Shown here: positions 1 to 5,851 of the stretch, piece by piece
Numbering within the stretch: the stretch's first letter is position 1
Layout: the number at the start of each line of letters is the position of its first letter
From: Bryobacterales bacterium
GTDB lineage: Bacteria > Acidobacteriota > Terriglobia > Bryobacterales > Bryobacteraceae
Direction: 5' to 3'
Length of the DNA stretch: 5,851 nucleotides
Assembly (NCBI GenBank): GCA_003139735.1
Contig: PLGA01000111.1
Span: forward strand, 460-6,310
Translations under genes and position numbers: made by a program
The notes under the pieces: generated by a model
Told to the model about the DNA's origin: nothing
The model's database searches: none
What the model saw: the letters and a program-made list of their open reading frames with translations, nothing else

Positions 1-381
1 TTCCTGATGGTGGACGATTTCCACGGCGCCGACGACTGGGAACATTTCATGGCCGGCATGCGCATGGTGCTGCCCGATATGCCCGTCGAGGATCTACAGG
101 ATGCCGACGAGATCTACCACGTGCTGTACGACATCAACGAAAAGTTTCAGATCCCCAGCGAAGTCTACGTCAACACCGGCCGGACTTACGAGAAGGACGG
201 CTACGTGCCCAAGTGGCGCGCCATACGCAACAGCCACGGGCGCATCATGGTGGCGATCTGCGCCAACATGCATCTGGGCGACGCCTGGGAGTGGGCGGAT
301 AGCCCGCAGTACCCCGAGAAGTTTTCCGGACTTGCGTTTCGCATCGTCCTCAACTACATCACCTACGCCATGACCCATTAG
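1..381 (+). CDS. DUF4159 domain protein, C-terminal 126 residues (5' truncated)
   Basis: This is the C-terminal part of a DUF4159 (Pfam PF13709) protein, a family of unknown biochemical function usually found beside MoxR, DUF58 and VWA genes. The frame is open back to base 1, where F-L-M precedes the conserved VDDFHG motif. The ATG at base 7 lies inside that core, so it is not the real start, which is upstream of the window. Visible family hallmarks are VDDFHG with a following DDWEHF, an aspartate-rich strand (IYHVLYDI), GRTYEKDG, the GRIMVAICANMHLGDAWEWAD core (residues about 80-100 of the visible part) and the closing NYITYAMTH. The gene ends at TAG 379-381. The next gene begins 21 bases later in the same frame, which supports one transcript. 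Full-length relatives often carry an N-terminal signal peptide, which cannot be checked here. The family call is firm; the role is unknown. An amidotransferase-like or flavodoxin-like fold has been suggested for the family, but nothing here tests it. Confidence 0.87.
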   Translation, partial: FLMVDDFHGADDWEHFMAGMRMVLPDMPVEDLQDADEIYHVLYDINEKFQIPSEVYVNTGRTYEKDGYVPKWRAIRNSHGRIMVAICANMHLGDAWEWADSPQYPEKFSGLAFRIVLNYITYAMTH

Positions 382-402
382 GTCCACGAGCGGCCCAAGC
401 CA

Positions 403-2718
403 ATGTTCGAATTCCTCTTCAAGTATCCGCATTCGGCGTACGCACGCGGCCAATTCGCTCTTTTGGGGGCATGGCCAAAGTGGGTGCTCGCGCTGCTGAT
501 CGTGGCTGCGGCTACCGGCCTGGCCTGGCTGATCCGCTCCCGGCTGGCGCGAGCCGCGCCGGTCATGCGGAGTTGGCGGGCCTGGGTAATCTGGGGCTTG
601 CAGACGCTTCTGGCCGCGTTGCTGCTGCTGCTGCTGTGGCAGCCGGCCATCACCGTCGCCGAGTTGAAGCCGCAGCAGAACATCATCGCCATCCTGGTGG
701 ACGATTCGCGCAGCATGGCCCTATCCGAGGACGGCGCCACGCGCCAGGCCCAGGCCATCAAGGCGCTTCAGAGCGGCGTACTGGCCAGCCTCGACCGCTC
801 CTTTCAAACGCGCCTGTACCGCGTGGACGACGCGCCGGCCCGCATCGACAGCCTCAAGGACCTGGCGCCCAACGCGCCCTCGACCCGCATCGGCGACAGC
901 CTCAAGCAGTTGAGCGAGGAGACTTCCGACTTGCCCATCGGCGCCGTGGTGCTGCTCAGCGATGGCGACGACAACGCGGGGGGCATCGGTGCGGACGCCA
1001 TCAACGCGCTGCGCGCCCGCCACATTCCGGTTCACACGGTGGGCTTCGGACGCGAGCGCGCCCAGCATGATGTGGAGATCGATGACGCTGTGGTTGCTCC
1101 GCGCGCGTTGGCCGGCTCCCGCCTGGCGGCCAAGATCACCTTGCACCAGCGCGGATACGCCGGCGCCAAGATCGATCTGACGGTGCGCGACGTAAGCGCC
1201 GGCCCGGCGAAGCTGCTGGCTTCGCGCACGGTCGTCTTGGGGCCGGAGGGCAACCTTCAGACCGAAACTCTGATGTTCGATATCGGCGGCGCCGGCGCCC
1301 GAACGCTGCAGATTGCGGCGGCTCCGCTCCCCGGCGAGGAGAACACGGCCAACAATACGGTGACGCGCCTGGTGAATGCGGGTTCCGATGCGCGCCGCAT
1401 CCTTTATATGGAGGGGGAGCCGCGTTGGGAGTACAAGTTCATCCGCCAGGCGGAAGAGGACGACCGCATGGTGCAGATCGCCTCCATCGACCGCACCAGC
1501 GAAAACAAGCTCTACCGCCAGGGACTCTCCGATCCCAAAGAGCTGGCCGATGGCTTTCCTTCGCGCGCGGAGGACCTTTTCGCCTATCAGGGGTTGATCA
1601 TCGGGTCGGTGGAAGCCGGCTATTTCACCGCCGGACAGCAGGAGTTGATTCGCGAATTCGTGGATCGCCGCGGCGGCGGACTGCTGCTGCTGGGCGGTCA
1701 GTTCGCGCTGGCGGATGGCGGCTGGAACGCCTCGAATCTTACCGAGCTGATGCCGACCATTCTGCCTACCCAGGCGGGCACGTTTCATCGTGAGCAGGAT
1801 CCGAAGAACGGAACCTCGCATACCACGGCCGAACTGGCGCCCGTCGGCATGGATAGCATCATCACCCGCCTGGTTGACGACCCCGTGGCGAACGCCGCCA
1901 AGTGGAAGAAGCTGCCCTACCTGATGGACTACGAAGACCCCGGCACGCCTAAACCAGGCGCGGCGGTTCTCGCCGACATGATTACGCCGGAAGGCCGAAC
2001 GCTGCCCTTGTTGATTACGGAGAGCTTCGGCCGCGGCCGGACGGCGATTATGGCCACCGGAGGCAGTTGGCGCTGGCAGATGAGTTCGCCGCTGGGCGAC
2101 ACGGCCCACGATTTGTTCTGGCAGCAGTTGCTGCGGTGGCTGGTTTCGGACACTCCCGGCCACGTCGCGGCGTCGGTGCCCGCTCAGATACTGCTCGACA
2201 ACGGGGCGATGACGCTCACCGCCGAGGTTCGCGATCAGCAGTACAACCCCGCTCCCGATGCCAAGGTGGAAGCGCATATCCTGGGACCGAGCGGCGTGAA
2301 CGCGCTGGTCGAGATGACGCCCACGCCTGACAGTCCCGGTCAGTTCCAAGCCGCCTGGTCCGCTCCCAAAACCGGCGCCTATTTGACGGAGGTGACGGCC
2401 CAGCGCGCCGATCCCAGTACCGGCACGGTCAAGGAATTGGGCCGCGACGTATTGACTTTTCAGCGCATGGACGGCGTGGCGGAGAGTTTCCACACGGAAC
2501 AGAACCGCGAACTGCTGGAACGCCTCGCCACGCAGACCGGCGGACAGTATTGGAAGCCCGCCGATCTGGGGAAACTCGCCGGCGCCATTCCGTTTTCGGA
2601 GGCCGGCGTGACCATGCGCGAGACCAAGGATCTGTGGAATTTGCCGCTGGTCTTTTTGGTGCTGCTGCTGCTGCGTTTTTCCGAGTGGTGGCTGCGGCGG
2701 AAATGGGGGATCGTTTGA
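403..2718 (+). CDS. Membrane-anchored VWA / glutamine amidotransferase-like protein (771 aa)
   Basis: This is a large envelope protein of unknown exact role, of the type found in MoxR-associated operons. Two hydrophobic helices (about residues 25-45 and 61-80) flank an Arg-rich loop. A VWA domain (about 93-220) has a complete metal-ion-dependent adhesion site: D100-x-S102-x-S104, T161 (STRIGDSL) and D187 (LLSDGDD). Residues about 225-325 form a beta-sandwich-like segment ending NTANN. Residues about 332-582 resemble the GATase1-like family (PF07090), with ILYMEGEPRWEYKF, DGFPSRAEDLF and FVDRRGGGLLLLGG. A second Ig-like module (about 588-690) and a final helix (about 745-758) followed by WWLRRKWGIV complete it. 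No cysteine occurs in the whole protein, so classic Cys-dependent amidotransfer is excluded. By the positive-inside rule the bulk (about 82-745) is periplasmic. The upstream TAG at 379 is in frame and ATG 403 is the first initiator after it; the Shine-Dalgarno match is weak (GAGCGG, 388-393). The family call is firm; the partner is probably the BatA-like protein encoded at 3724. Confidence 0.9.
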   Translation: MFEFLFKYPHSAYARGQFALLGAWPKWVLALLIVAAATGLAWLIRSRLARAAPVMRSWRAWVIWGLQTLLAALLLLLLWQPAITVAELKPQQNIIAILVDDSRSMALSEDGATRQAQAIKALQSGVLASLDRSFQTRLYRVDDAPARIDSLKDLAPNAPSTRIGDSLKQLSEETSDLPIGAVVLLSDGDDNAGGIGADAINALRARHIPVHTVGFGRERAQHDVEIDDAVVAPRALAGSRLAAKITLHQRGYAGAKIDLTVRDVSAGPAKLLASRTVVLGPEGNLQTETLMFDIGGAGARTLQIAAAPLPGEENTANNTVTRLVNAGSDARRILYMEGEPRWEYKFIRQAEEDDRMVQIASIDRTSENKLYRQGLSDPKELADGFPSRAEDLFAYQGLIIGSVEAGYFTAGQQELIREFVDRRGGGLLLLGGQFALADGGWNASNLTELMPTILPTQAGTFHREQDPKNGTSHTTAELAPVGMDSIITRLVDDPVANAAKWKKLPYLMDYEDPGTPKPGAAVLADMITPEGRTLPLLITESFGRGRTAIMATGGSWRWQMSSPLGDTAHDLFWQQLLRWLVSDTPGHVAASVPAQILLDNGAMTLTAEVRDQQYNPAPDAKVEAHILGPSGVNALVEMTPTPDSPGQFQAAWSAPKTGAYLTEVTAQRADPSTGTVKELGRDVLTFQRMDGVAESFHTEQNRELLERLATQTGGQYWKPADLGKLAGAIPFSEAGVTMRETKDLWNLPLVFLVLLLLRFSEWWLRRKWGIV

Positions 2719-2765
2719 ACAGCAATAGCTGGACATGGGAATTCGCCGGTCGCAACCACGAAGAA

Positions 2766-2785
2766 CGCCGGCACGGACGCCGGCG
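2766..2785. repeat. Perfect 7-bp inverted repeat (stem-loop 1)
   Basis: CGCCGGC (2766-2772) and its exact reverse complement GCCGGCG (2779-2785) flank a six-base loop ACGGAC. The stem is all G/C and should be very stable in RNA. It is not followed by a T-run, so RNA processing, mRNA stabilisation, or a mobile or REP-like palindrome are better readings than intrinsic termination. Confidence 0.8.
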
Positions 2786-2810
2786 TGGCAGGCCTGGAGG
2801 CCCACTCCAC
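2785..2810. repeat. Imperfect inverted repeat (stem-loop 2), REP-like
   Basis: The outer arms are GTGG (2785-2788) and CCAC (2807-2810). The inner arms are GGCCT (2791-2795) and AGGCC (2798-2802) around GG, with mismatched CA and CACT bulges between. The pattern GTGGCAGGCC...GGCC..CCAC resembles a palindrome I associate with intergenic spaces of Acidobacteriota genomes. That resemblance is from memory and not verified. It abuts stem-loop 1 and shares base 2785, so the two form a compound element. Confidence 0.65.
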
Positions 2811-2821
2811 GAATCGTCGCG

Positions 2822-2826
2822 GGTGA
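2822..2826 (+). promoter_or_regulatory. Ribosome binding site of the DUF58 gene
   Basis: GGTGA matches the 3' half of the consensus AAGGAGGTGA and sits six bases before ATG 2833. The TGA at 2824-2826 is also an in-frame stop, so the DUF58 reading frame cannot start further upstream. This fixes ATG 2833 as the first possible start. The site lies just after the palindromic element, leaving it accessible outside the hairpins. Confidence 0.55.
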
Positions 2827-2832
2827 AATAAG

Positions 2833-3723
2833 ATGCTGCAACGATTTCTCGATCCCGTCACGCTCGCTTCCATTTCCGGGCTCGACCTGGTCGCCAAGAC
2901 CGTGGTCGATGGCTTTGTTTCCGGCCTGCACCGGTCTCCCGACTTTGGCTTCAGCGAGGAGTTCGTGGAGTACCGCGCGTATACTCCCGGCGACGATCTT
3001 CGCCACGTCGATTGGAACGTTTACGCCCGCACGGAGCGTGCCTACCTCAAGCGTTTTCGCGGCGAGACCAACGCCTGGTTGACCGTGTTGCTGGACGCTA
3101 GCAACTCCATGCAGTTCGGCTCGCATGGCATCAACAAGATGGACTACGCCCGCTACCTGGTCGCGTCGCTCTTCTACCTGGCCATCCACGGCCAGCGCGA
3201 CGCCGCCGGGCTGCTTACCTTCGACGACGAGGTCCGCAACTATATACGCCCTTCTACCCGCCAGGGCCAGTTGCACCGTTTGCTGGCCGGTCTGCAGCAG
3301 GCCGAAGCGCGCGCCCGCACCGATTTCTCGAAGCCGATGCGGTACTTCCAGGAGTTTCTGAAGCGGCGCGGCATGGTGCTGATTGTCTCCGACTTCTGGG
3401 AATCGCCCGAGAGCATTGTCCGCACCATCGAGCCGCTGCGCTTCCGCGGCAACGAGGTGGTGCTGTTCCACGTGCTCGACCCCAAGGATGTGCGTCCCGA
3501 TTTGAACGGCCCGTCCATCCTGGTGGATATGGAGACCAAGGAGCAGCTCGAGGTCACGCCCGATTACACCAAGAAGGAGTACCGGGAGAAGATCGACACG
3601 CACCTTGCGGATTTGCGCGACCGCGCGCGGGCGGCGGGCTTGGGTTACTACCTGCTCATGACCGACCGGCCGCTTGACGACGCGTTGCGCGAATACCTGA
3701 CGCTGCGCGGAGGGCGCGAGTAA
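2833..3723 (+). CDS. DUF58 domain protein (VWA-like, soluble, 296 aa)
   Basis: This is a DUF58 (PF01882) protein, the usual soluble partner of MoxR-family AAA+ ATPases and thought to act as a substrate-linked adaptor in the cytoplasm. The N-terminus is hallmark sequence: FLDPVTLASISGLDL, GFVSGLHRSP and the block EFVEYRAYTPGDDLRHVDW (residues 43-61). A VWA-like fold follows. Its metal-site residues look complete: D88-x-S90-x-S92 (LLDASNSM), T163 (ARTDFSKPM) and D187 (IVSDFWE). There is no signal peptide and no transmembrane helix, unlike some DUF58 proteins that have two N-terminal helices. Length is normal for the short form. The start is bounded by an in-frame TGA nine bases upstream. The stop TAA touches the ATG of the BatA-like gene, indicating coupled translation. 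The family call is firm; the physiological role in this operon type has not been shown. Confidence 0.93.
   Translation: MLQRFLDPVTLASISGLDLVAKTVVDGFVSGLHRSPDFGFSEEFVEYRAYTPGDDLRHVDWNVYARTERAYLKRFRGETNAWLTVLLDASNSMQFGSHGINKMDYARYLVASLFYLAIHGQRDAAGLLTFDDEVRNYIRPSTRQGQLHRLLAGLQQAEARARTDFSKPMRYFQEFLKRRGMVLIVSDFWESPESIVRTIEPLRFRGNEVVLFHVLDPKDVRPDLNGPSILVDMETKEQLEVTPDYTKKEYREKIDTHLADLRDRARAAGLGYYLLMTDRPLDDALREYLTLRGGRE
3709..3714 (+). promoter_or_regulatory. Strong Shine-Dalgarno of the BatA-like gene inside the DUF58 3' end
   Basis: GGAGGG lies nine bases before ATG 3724 and also encodes part of the RGGRE C-terminus of the DUF58 protein. It is the best ribosome binding site in the window. With the abutting TAA-ATG it suggests re-initiation by ribosomes finishing the DUF58 protein, so the two products would be made in linked amounts. 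Confidence 0.8.
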
Positions 3724-5745
3724 ATGGGACTCTTCGCGCCCTGGTTCCTGGCCGGACTGGCGGGCCTCGCGCTTCCGGTCTACCTGCATTTGCTGAAGCG
3801 GCAAACTACCGCGCCCAAGCTGGTGAGCTCGTTGATGTTCTTCGAGTCGCGGACGCAAAGCTCCACCCGCCATCGGCGGCTCAAATACTTCCTGCTGCTG
3901 TCGCTACGGCTGCTGTTGCTGATGCTGTTGGTTGTGGCCTTCGCCAATCCCTTCATCAACCGCAACACGGCCACCCTTTCGAGCCAGCGGCTGGTGCTGC
4001 TGGTGGTGGACAACTCCTTCAGCATGCGCGCCGGAACCCGCTTGACGGACGCCAAGGACGCGGCCATGGGCGTGCTGGCCGGAAAGGGCGCCGCGCGCGC
4101 CCAAGTGGGTTCGTTTGGTTCGCAGTTGCGGCTGATGACGCAACCGATCGAGGACCAATCGGCGTTGCGCGCCGCCGTGCAGGCCATCGAGCCCGGCGAC
4201 GGCCACGGTAACTTCGGGGAACTGGCGCGCGCGGTGCGGGCAATGGCAGAGGCGGTCCATACTCCCATCGAGCTGCATCTTTTCAGCGACATGCAGCGCG
4301 GCGACCTGGCGGCCACCTTTTCCGACATGGCGCTGCCCGCCAACGTGACTTTGGCGACGCATGCGGTGGTCTCCAAGGCCCAACCCAACTGGACGGTGGA
4401 ATCGGTGGATGCGCCCGGACAGGTCTGGGGCAAGGACGCAAAGCCGGTTCACGTACAGGCCGTGATTGCCGGCTTCGGCACTCCCGCCGCCCGGCGCACT
4501 GCGTCGCTGGTGGTGAACGGCAAGACCACGGCCACCAAGACCGTGGCGGTTCCGGCCAATGGACGCGCCACAGTGGAGTTCCCCGCGCTCGAAGCGCCCT
4601 ACGGCTTCAACCGCTGCGAGGTGAGGATCGACGCCGCCGACGGCTTCCCGGCCGACGACCTGCGCCGCTTTGCCGTGTTGCGTTCCGACCCGCAGAAGGC
4701 CTTGCTGATCCATAACTACGGCGATAACCGTTCGCCGCTTTACGTCGGCGCCGCGCTCTCGGCGGCCGCGCAATCGGCTTTTATCCTCGAATCGATTAAC
4801 GTCAACGAGGCTGCCGACCGCCAGCCGTCCAATTACGCTTTCATCGTTCTCTCGGATCTCAATACGGTGCCTGCGATTCTGGAAAACTCGCTCACCGGGT
4901 ACGTGCGCTCGGGCGGCAGCCTGCTCATCGCCGCCGGAGCCTCGGCCGGGGCGCGCTTGCAGATTCCGATTTTCGGCGCGCGCATTGTCGAGACGCGCGA
5001 CTACAGCCGCGTTCCCGACCGATACATGGCGGTGGGCTCGGCCGACTCCTCCCATCCGGCCGTGGCCAAGGCCGATGGCTGGCAGGGCGTTAAGTTTTTC
5101 TACGCTCTCGATATCGACCCAGGGGACGCTCGCGTGATTGTCCGCTTGAGCGACCAGACGCCGCTGTTGCTCGAGAAACGCATCGGCGAGGGCAGGGTGG
5201 CGCTGCTCACCTCCGGGCTTGACGGACTCACCAACGATTTCCCCTTGCATCCGGCCTTCGTGCCCTTCATCGAGCAGACCGCGCGTTATCTTGCGGGCAG
5301 CGAACGCCAGGGCGGGGCACGGCCGGTGGACGCCTACCTCGATCTGCGAAATGCGAAGGAACAAACCCAACGCGTCGAGGTCACCGACCCGGAAGGGAAG
5401 CGTCCGCTCACCCTGGGCGAAGCCGCCTCCGCCCAGTCTTTTCAGCTCACCGAGGCGGGCTATTACCATTTGCGCCTCGCCAATGGCCGCCAGGATGAAG
5501 TTGGCGTCAACCCCGATCCCAAGGAATCCAATCTCGACGTGATCCCCGGCGATGTGCTGGCTTTGTGGCAGGGCAAGGGCAGCCAATCTCCGCAAGAAGC
5601 AGCGCCGGCGGCGTCCGGCGCGGCGACGCCCCACAAGACGCCGGAATCCCTGTGGTGGTACGCGATGCTGCTGGTGCTGGCTTCGGCTGTCGCGGAATCG
5701 GTTTTGGCGAGCCGGTACCTGGGGACGCAGCGGGAAGAATCGTAA
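3724..5745 (+). CDS. BatA-type membrane protein with VWA and amidotransferase-like domains (673 aa)
   Basis: The N-terminus is a BatA / aerotolerance-regulator module (PF07584): helix about 5-24 with FLAGLAGLALPVYLHLLKR, a basic loop (RHRRLKY), and helix about 55-76. A VWA-like domain follows (about 88-215) with D96-x-S98-x-S100 (VVDNSFSM) and D189 (LFSDMQ). The usual metal-site threonine appears replaced by N163 (GHGNFGEL). Next come a beta-sandwich-like segment (about 222-320) and a GATase-like region (about 325-525; ALLIHNYGDN, YVRSGGSLLIAAG). The C-terminus has the BatA-family motif NPDPKESNLD (K600-E601-S602), a Pro/Ala linker and a last helix (about 643-664). The only cysteine, C298, lies outside the GATase-like region, so amidotransferase activity is not expected. 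By the positive-inside rule the central part is periplasmic. The domain order mirrors that of the 771-residue protein, suggesting a paralogous partner. ATG 3724 is chosen for the strong Shine-Dalgarno site and the BatA N-terminus. Confidence 0.9.
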   Translation: MGLFAPWFLAGLAGLALPVYLHLLKRQTTAPKLVSSLMFFESRTQSSTRHRRLKYFLLLSLRLLLLMLLVVAFANPFINRNTATLSSQRLVLLVVDNSFSMRAGTRLTDAKDAAMGVLAGKGAARAQVGSFGSQLRLMTQPIEDQSALRAAVQAIEPGDGHGNFGELARAVRAMAEAVHTPIELHLFSDMQRGDLAATFSDMALPANVTLATHAVVSKAQPNWTVESVDAPGQVWGKDAKPVHVQAVIAGFGTPAARRTASLVVNGKTTATKTVAVPANGRATVEFPALEAPYGFNRCEVRIDAADGFPADDLRRFAVLRSDPQKALLIHNYGDNRSPLYVGAALSAAAQSAFILESINVNEAADRQPSNYAFIVLSDLNTVPAILENSLTGYVRSGGSLLIAAGASAGARLQIPIFGARIVETRDYSRVPDRYMAVGSADSSHPAVAKADGWQGVKFFYALDIDPGDARVIVRLSDQTPLLLEKRIGEGRVALLTSGLDGLTNDFPLHPAFVPFIEQTARYLAGSERQGGARPVDAYLDLRNAKEQTQRVEVTDPEGKRPLTLGEAASAQSFQLTEAGYYHLRLANGRQDEVGVNPDPKESNLDVIPGDVLALWQGKGSQSPQEAAPAASGAATPHKTPESLWWYAMLLVLASAVAESVLASRYLGTQREES

Positions 5746-5851
5746 CGGGGGCCGGGGGCCGGGGGCCAGGAGCCGGGGGATCGTCGGCGACAGGGGCGCC
5801 TTCGGTCTTTTCAAGGTTCTGGAGTTCCTTGAGGGCGTGGAGGTAGTTGCG
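5507..5851 (-). CDS. Possible C-terminal end of a convergent minus-strand gene (partial)
   Basis: Read on the minus strand from the window edge, bases 5851 down to about 5779 encode RNYLHALKELQNLEKTEG, an amphipathic helix-like stretch with ordinary composition. It continues through the G-rich repeat as PAPGPRPPAP. This frame first stops at 5507-5509, so the last 239 bases overlap the BatA-like gene and read as low-quality Pro/Arg/Thr-rich sequence. The helix resembles, from memory, the C-terminal RALxELQxLQ-type ending of a family of hypothetical proteins frequent in Acidobacteriota; this is unverified. The authentic stop may have been lost through repeat change, or the frame may not be a gene. 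The bulk of the gene would be beyond the window, so no function can be assigned. Confidence 0.3.
   Translation of the reverse strand, partial: RNYLHALKELQNLEKTEGAPVADDPPAPGPRPPAPVTILPAASPGTGSPKPIPRQPKPAPAASRTTTGIPASCGASPRRTPPALLLAEIGCPCPATKPAHRRGSRRDWIPWDRG
5747..5779. repeat. G-rich 7-bp tandem repeat (GGGGGCC), possible G-quadruplex
   Basis: Three perfect GGGGGCC units (5747-5753, 5754-5760, 5761-5767) are followed by a diverged unit AGGAGCC (5768-5774) and a final GGGGG (5775-5779). It begins one base after the BatA-like TAA, so it would be in the 3' untranslated RNA of the operon. Four G5 runs with loops of 2, 2 and 9 bases could form a quadruplex on the plus strand. There is no T-tract, so it is not a standard terminator. 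The unit length is not a multiple of three, so copy-number change would shift any frame read across it. Confidence 0.8.

Larger units (their letters stand above)
2719..2832. other. 114-base intergenic spacer within the operon
   Basis: This is the only sizeable non-coding gap between the plus-strand genes. Its centre (2766-2810) is occupied by two adjacent inverted repeats described separately. The hexamer CGCCGG occurs three times (2744-2749, 2766-2771, 2778-2783), and ACGCCGGC is directly repeated at 2765-2772 and 2777-2784. The first 45 bases show no convincing promoter. TTGAAC at 2715-2720 is a poor -35 match and has no -10 box at proper spacing. No T-tract follows either hairpin, so a rho-independent terminator is unlikely. 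Short open frames across the spacer are Arg/Pro-rich and look like non-coding repeat read-through. Confidence 0.7.

Noticed and set aside
622..636. CTG trinucleotide repeat (five units) as a slippage or phase-variation tract
   Set aside because: It encodes the leucine run of transmembrane helix 2. Similar short CTG runs encode other Leu stretches in the window (1681-1692 and near 2663), so codon preference in hydrophobic segments explains it, and in-frame triplets would not switch the gene off.
2715..2745. Sigma-70-type promoter at the start of the spacer
   Set aside because: TTGAAC is only a partial -35 match and no TATAAT-like hexamer lies 16-18 bases downstream.
2766..2810. Rho-independent terminator between the 771-residue gene and the DUF58 gene
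   Set aside because: The hairpins are strong but no T-run follows either one, and the downstream genes have no visible promoter of their own.
2735..3082. Plus-strand open frame crossing the spacer into the DUF58 gene
   Set aside because: The translation is Arg/Pro/Trp-rich across the palindromes and out of frame with the conserved DUF58 sequence. There is no ribosome binding site or homology signal.
721..3873. Minus-strand open frame of 1050 codons spanning two genes and the spacer
   Set aside because: It lies antisense to two clearly recognisable proteins, its translation is His/Arg/Gln/Gly-rich with no recognisable domain, and long antisense frames are expected in GC-rich DNA.
3904..5814. 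Minus-strand open frame of 636 codons opposite the BatA-like gene
   Set aside because: It has the same antisense-shadow character: Arg/His/Gly-rich, no motif, a TTG start, and it is opposite a well-supported coding sequence.
1..5851. CRISPR array, tRNA, rRNA, insertion sequence or attachment site
   Set aside because: No regularly spaced repeats, RNA-gene signatures, transposase coding or terminal inverted repeats were seen. The sequence is almost entirely explained by the four plus-strand genes.

Overview
The window is GC-rich, densely coded DNA, almost all of it on the plus strand. It carries the distal part of a bacterial operon whose members are linked by von Willebrand factor A (VWA) domains. 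The order is: the 3' end of a DUF4159 gene (1-381), a large membrane-anchored protein with VWA and glutamine-amidotransferase-like domains (403-2718), a soluble DUF58 protein with a degenerate-VWA fold (2833-3723), and a BatA-type membrane protein with VWA and amidotransferase-like domains (3724-5745). From family knowledge, this order is typical of Acidobacteriota (Solibacter/Bryobacter-type) and also occurs in Planctomycetota and a few other phyla. In those loci a MoxR-family AAA+ ATPase usually lies just upstream, which here would be outside the window. The phylum assignment is an inference from gene order and composition, not from a marker gene.

Layout: DUF4159 and the 771-residue protein are 21 bases apart and in the same frame. 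The 771-residue gene and the DUF58 gene are separated by the only sizeable internal spacer, 114 bases, which holds two adjacent inverted repeats resembling a REP-type or acidobacterial intergenic palindrome. The DUF58 stop codon abuts the BatA start (TAAATG), with a strong Shine-Dalgarno site inside the DUF58 3' end, so these two are probably translationally coupled. After the BatA gene lie a G-rich 7-bp tandem repeat (5747-5779) and about 70 bases that may be the C-terminal coding end of a convergent minus-strand gene.

How the genes may work together: charge distribution around the membrane segments suggests that both large proteins place their VWA, beta-sandwich and amidotransferase-like domains in the periplasm, held by two N-terminal helices and one C-terminal helix. 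The DUF58 protein has no membrane segment and should be cytoplasmic, where a MoxR ATPase would meet it. The likely picture is a MoxR/VWA chaperone-like or envelope-maintenance assembly related to the Bat (Bacteroides aerotolerance) systems. The molecular role of this DUF4159-containing version is not established. The amidotransferase-like domains lack a nucleophilic cysteine, so they are probably structural or binding modules rather than enzymes. The gene set is recognisable rather than wholly new, but its function is open. The most distinctive local items are the mid-operon palindromes, the G-rich repeat and the altered metal site in the BatA-like protein.
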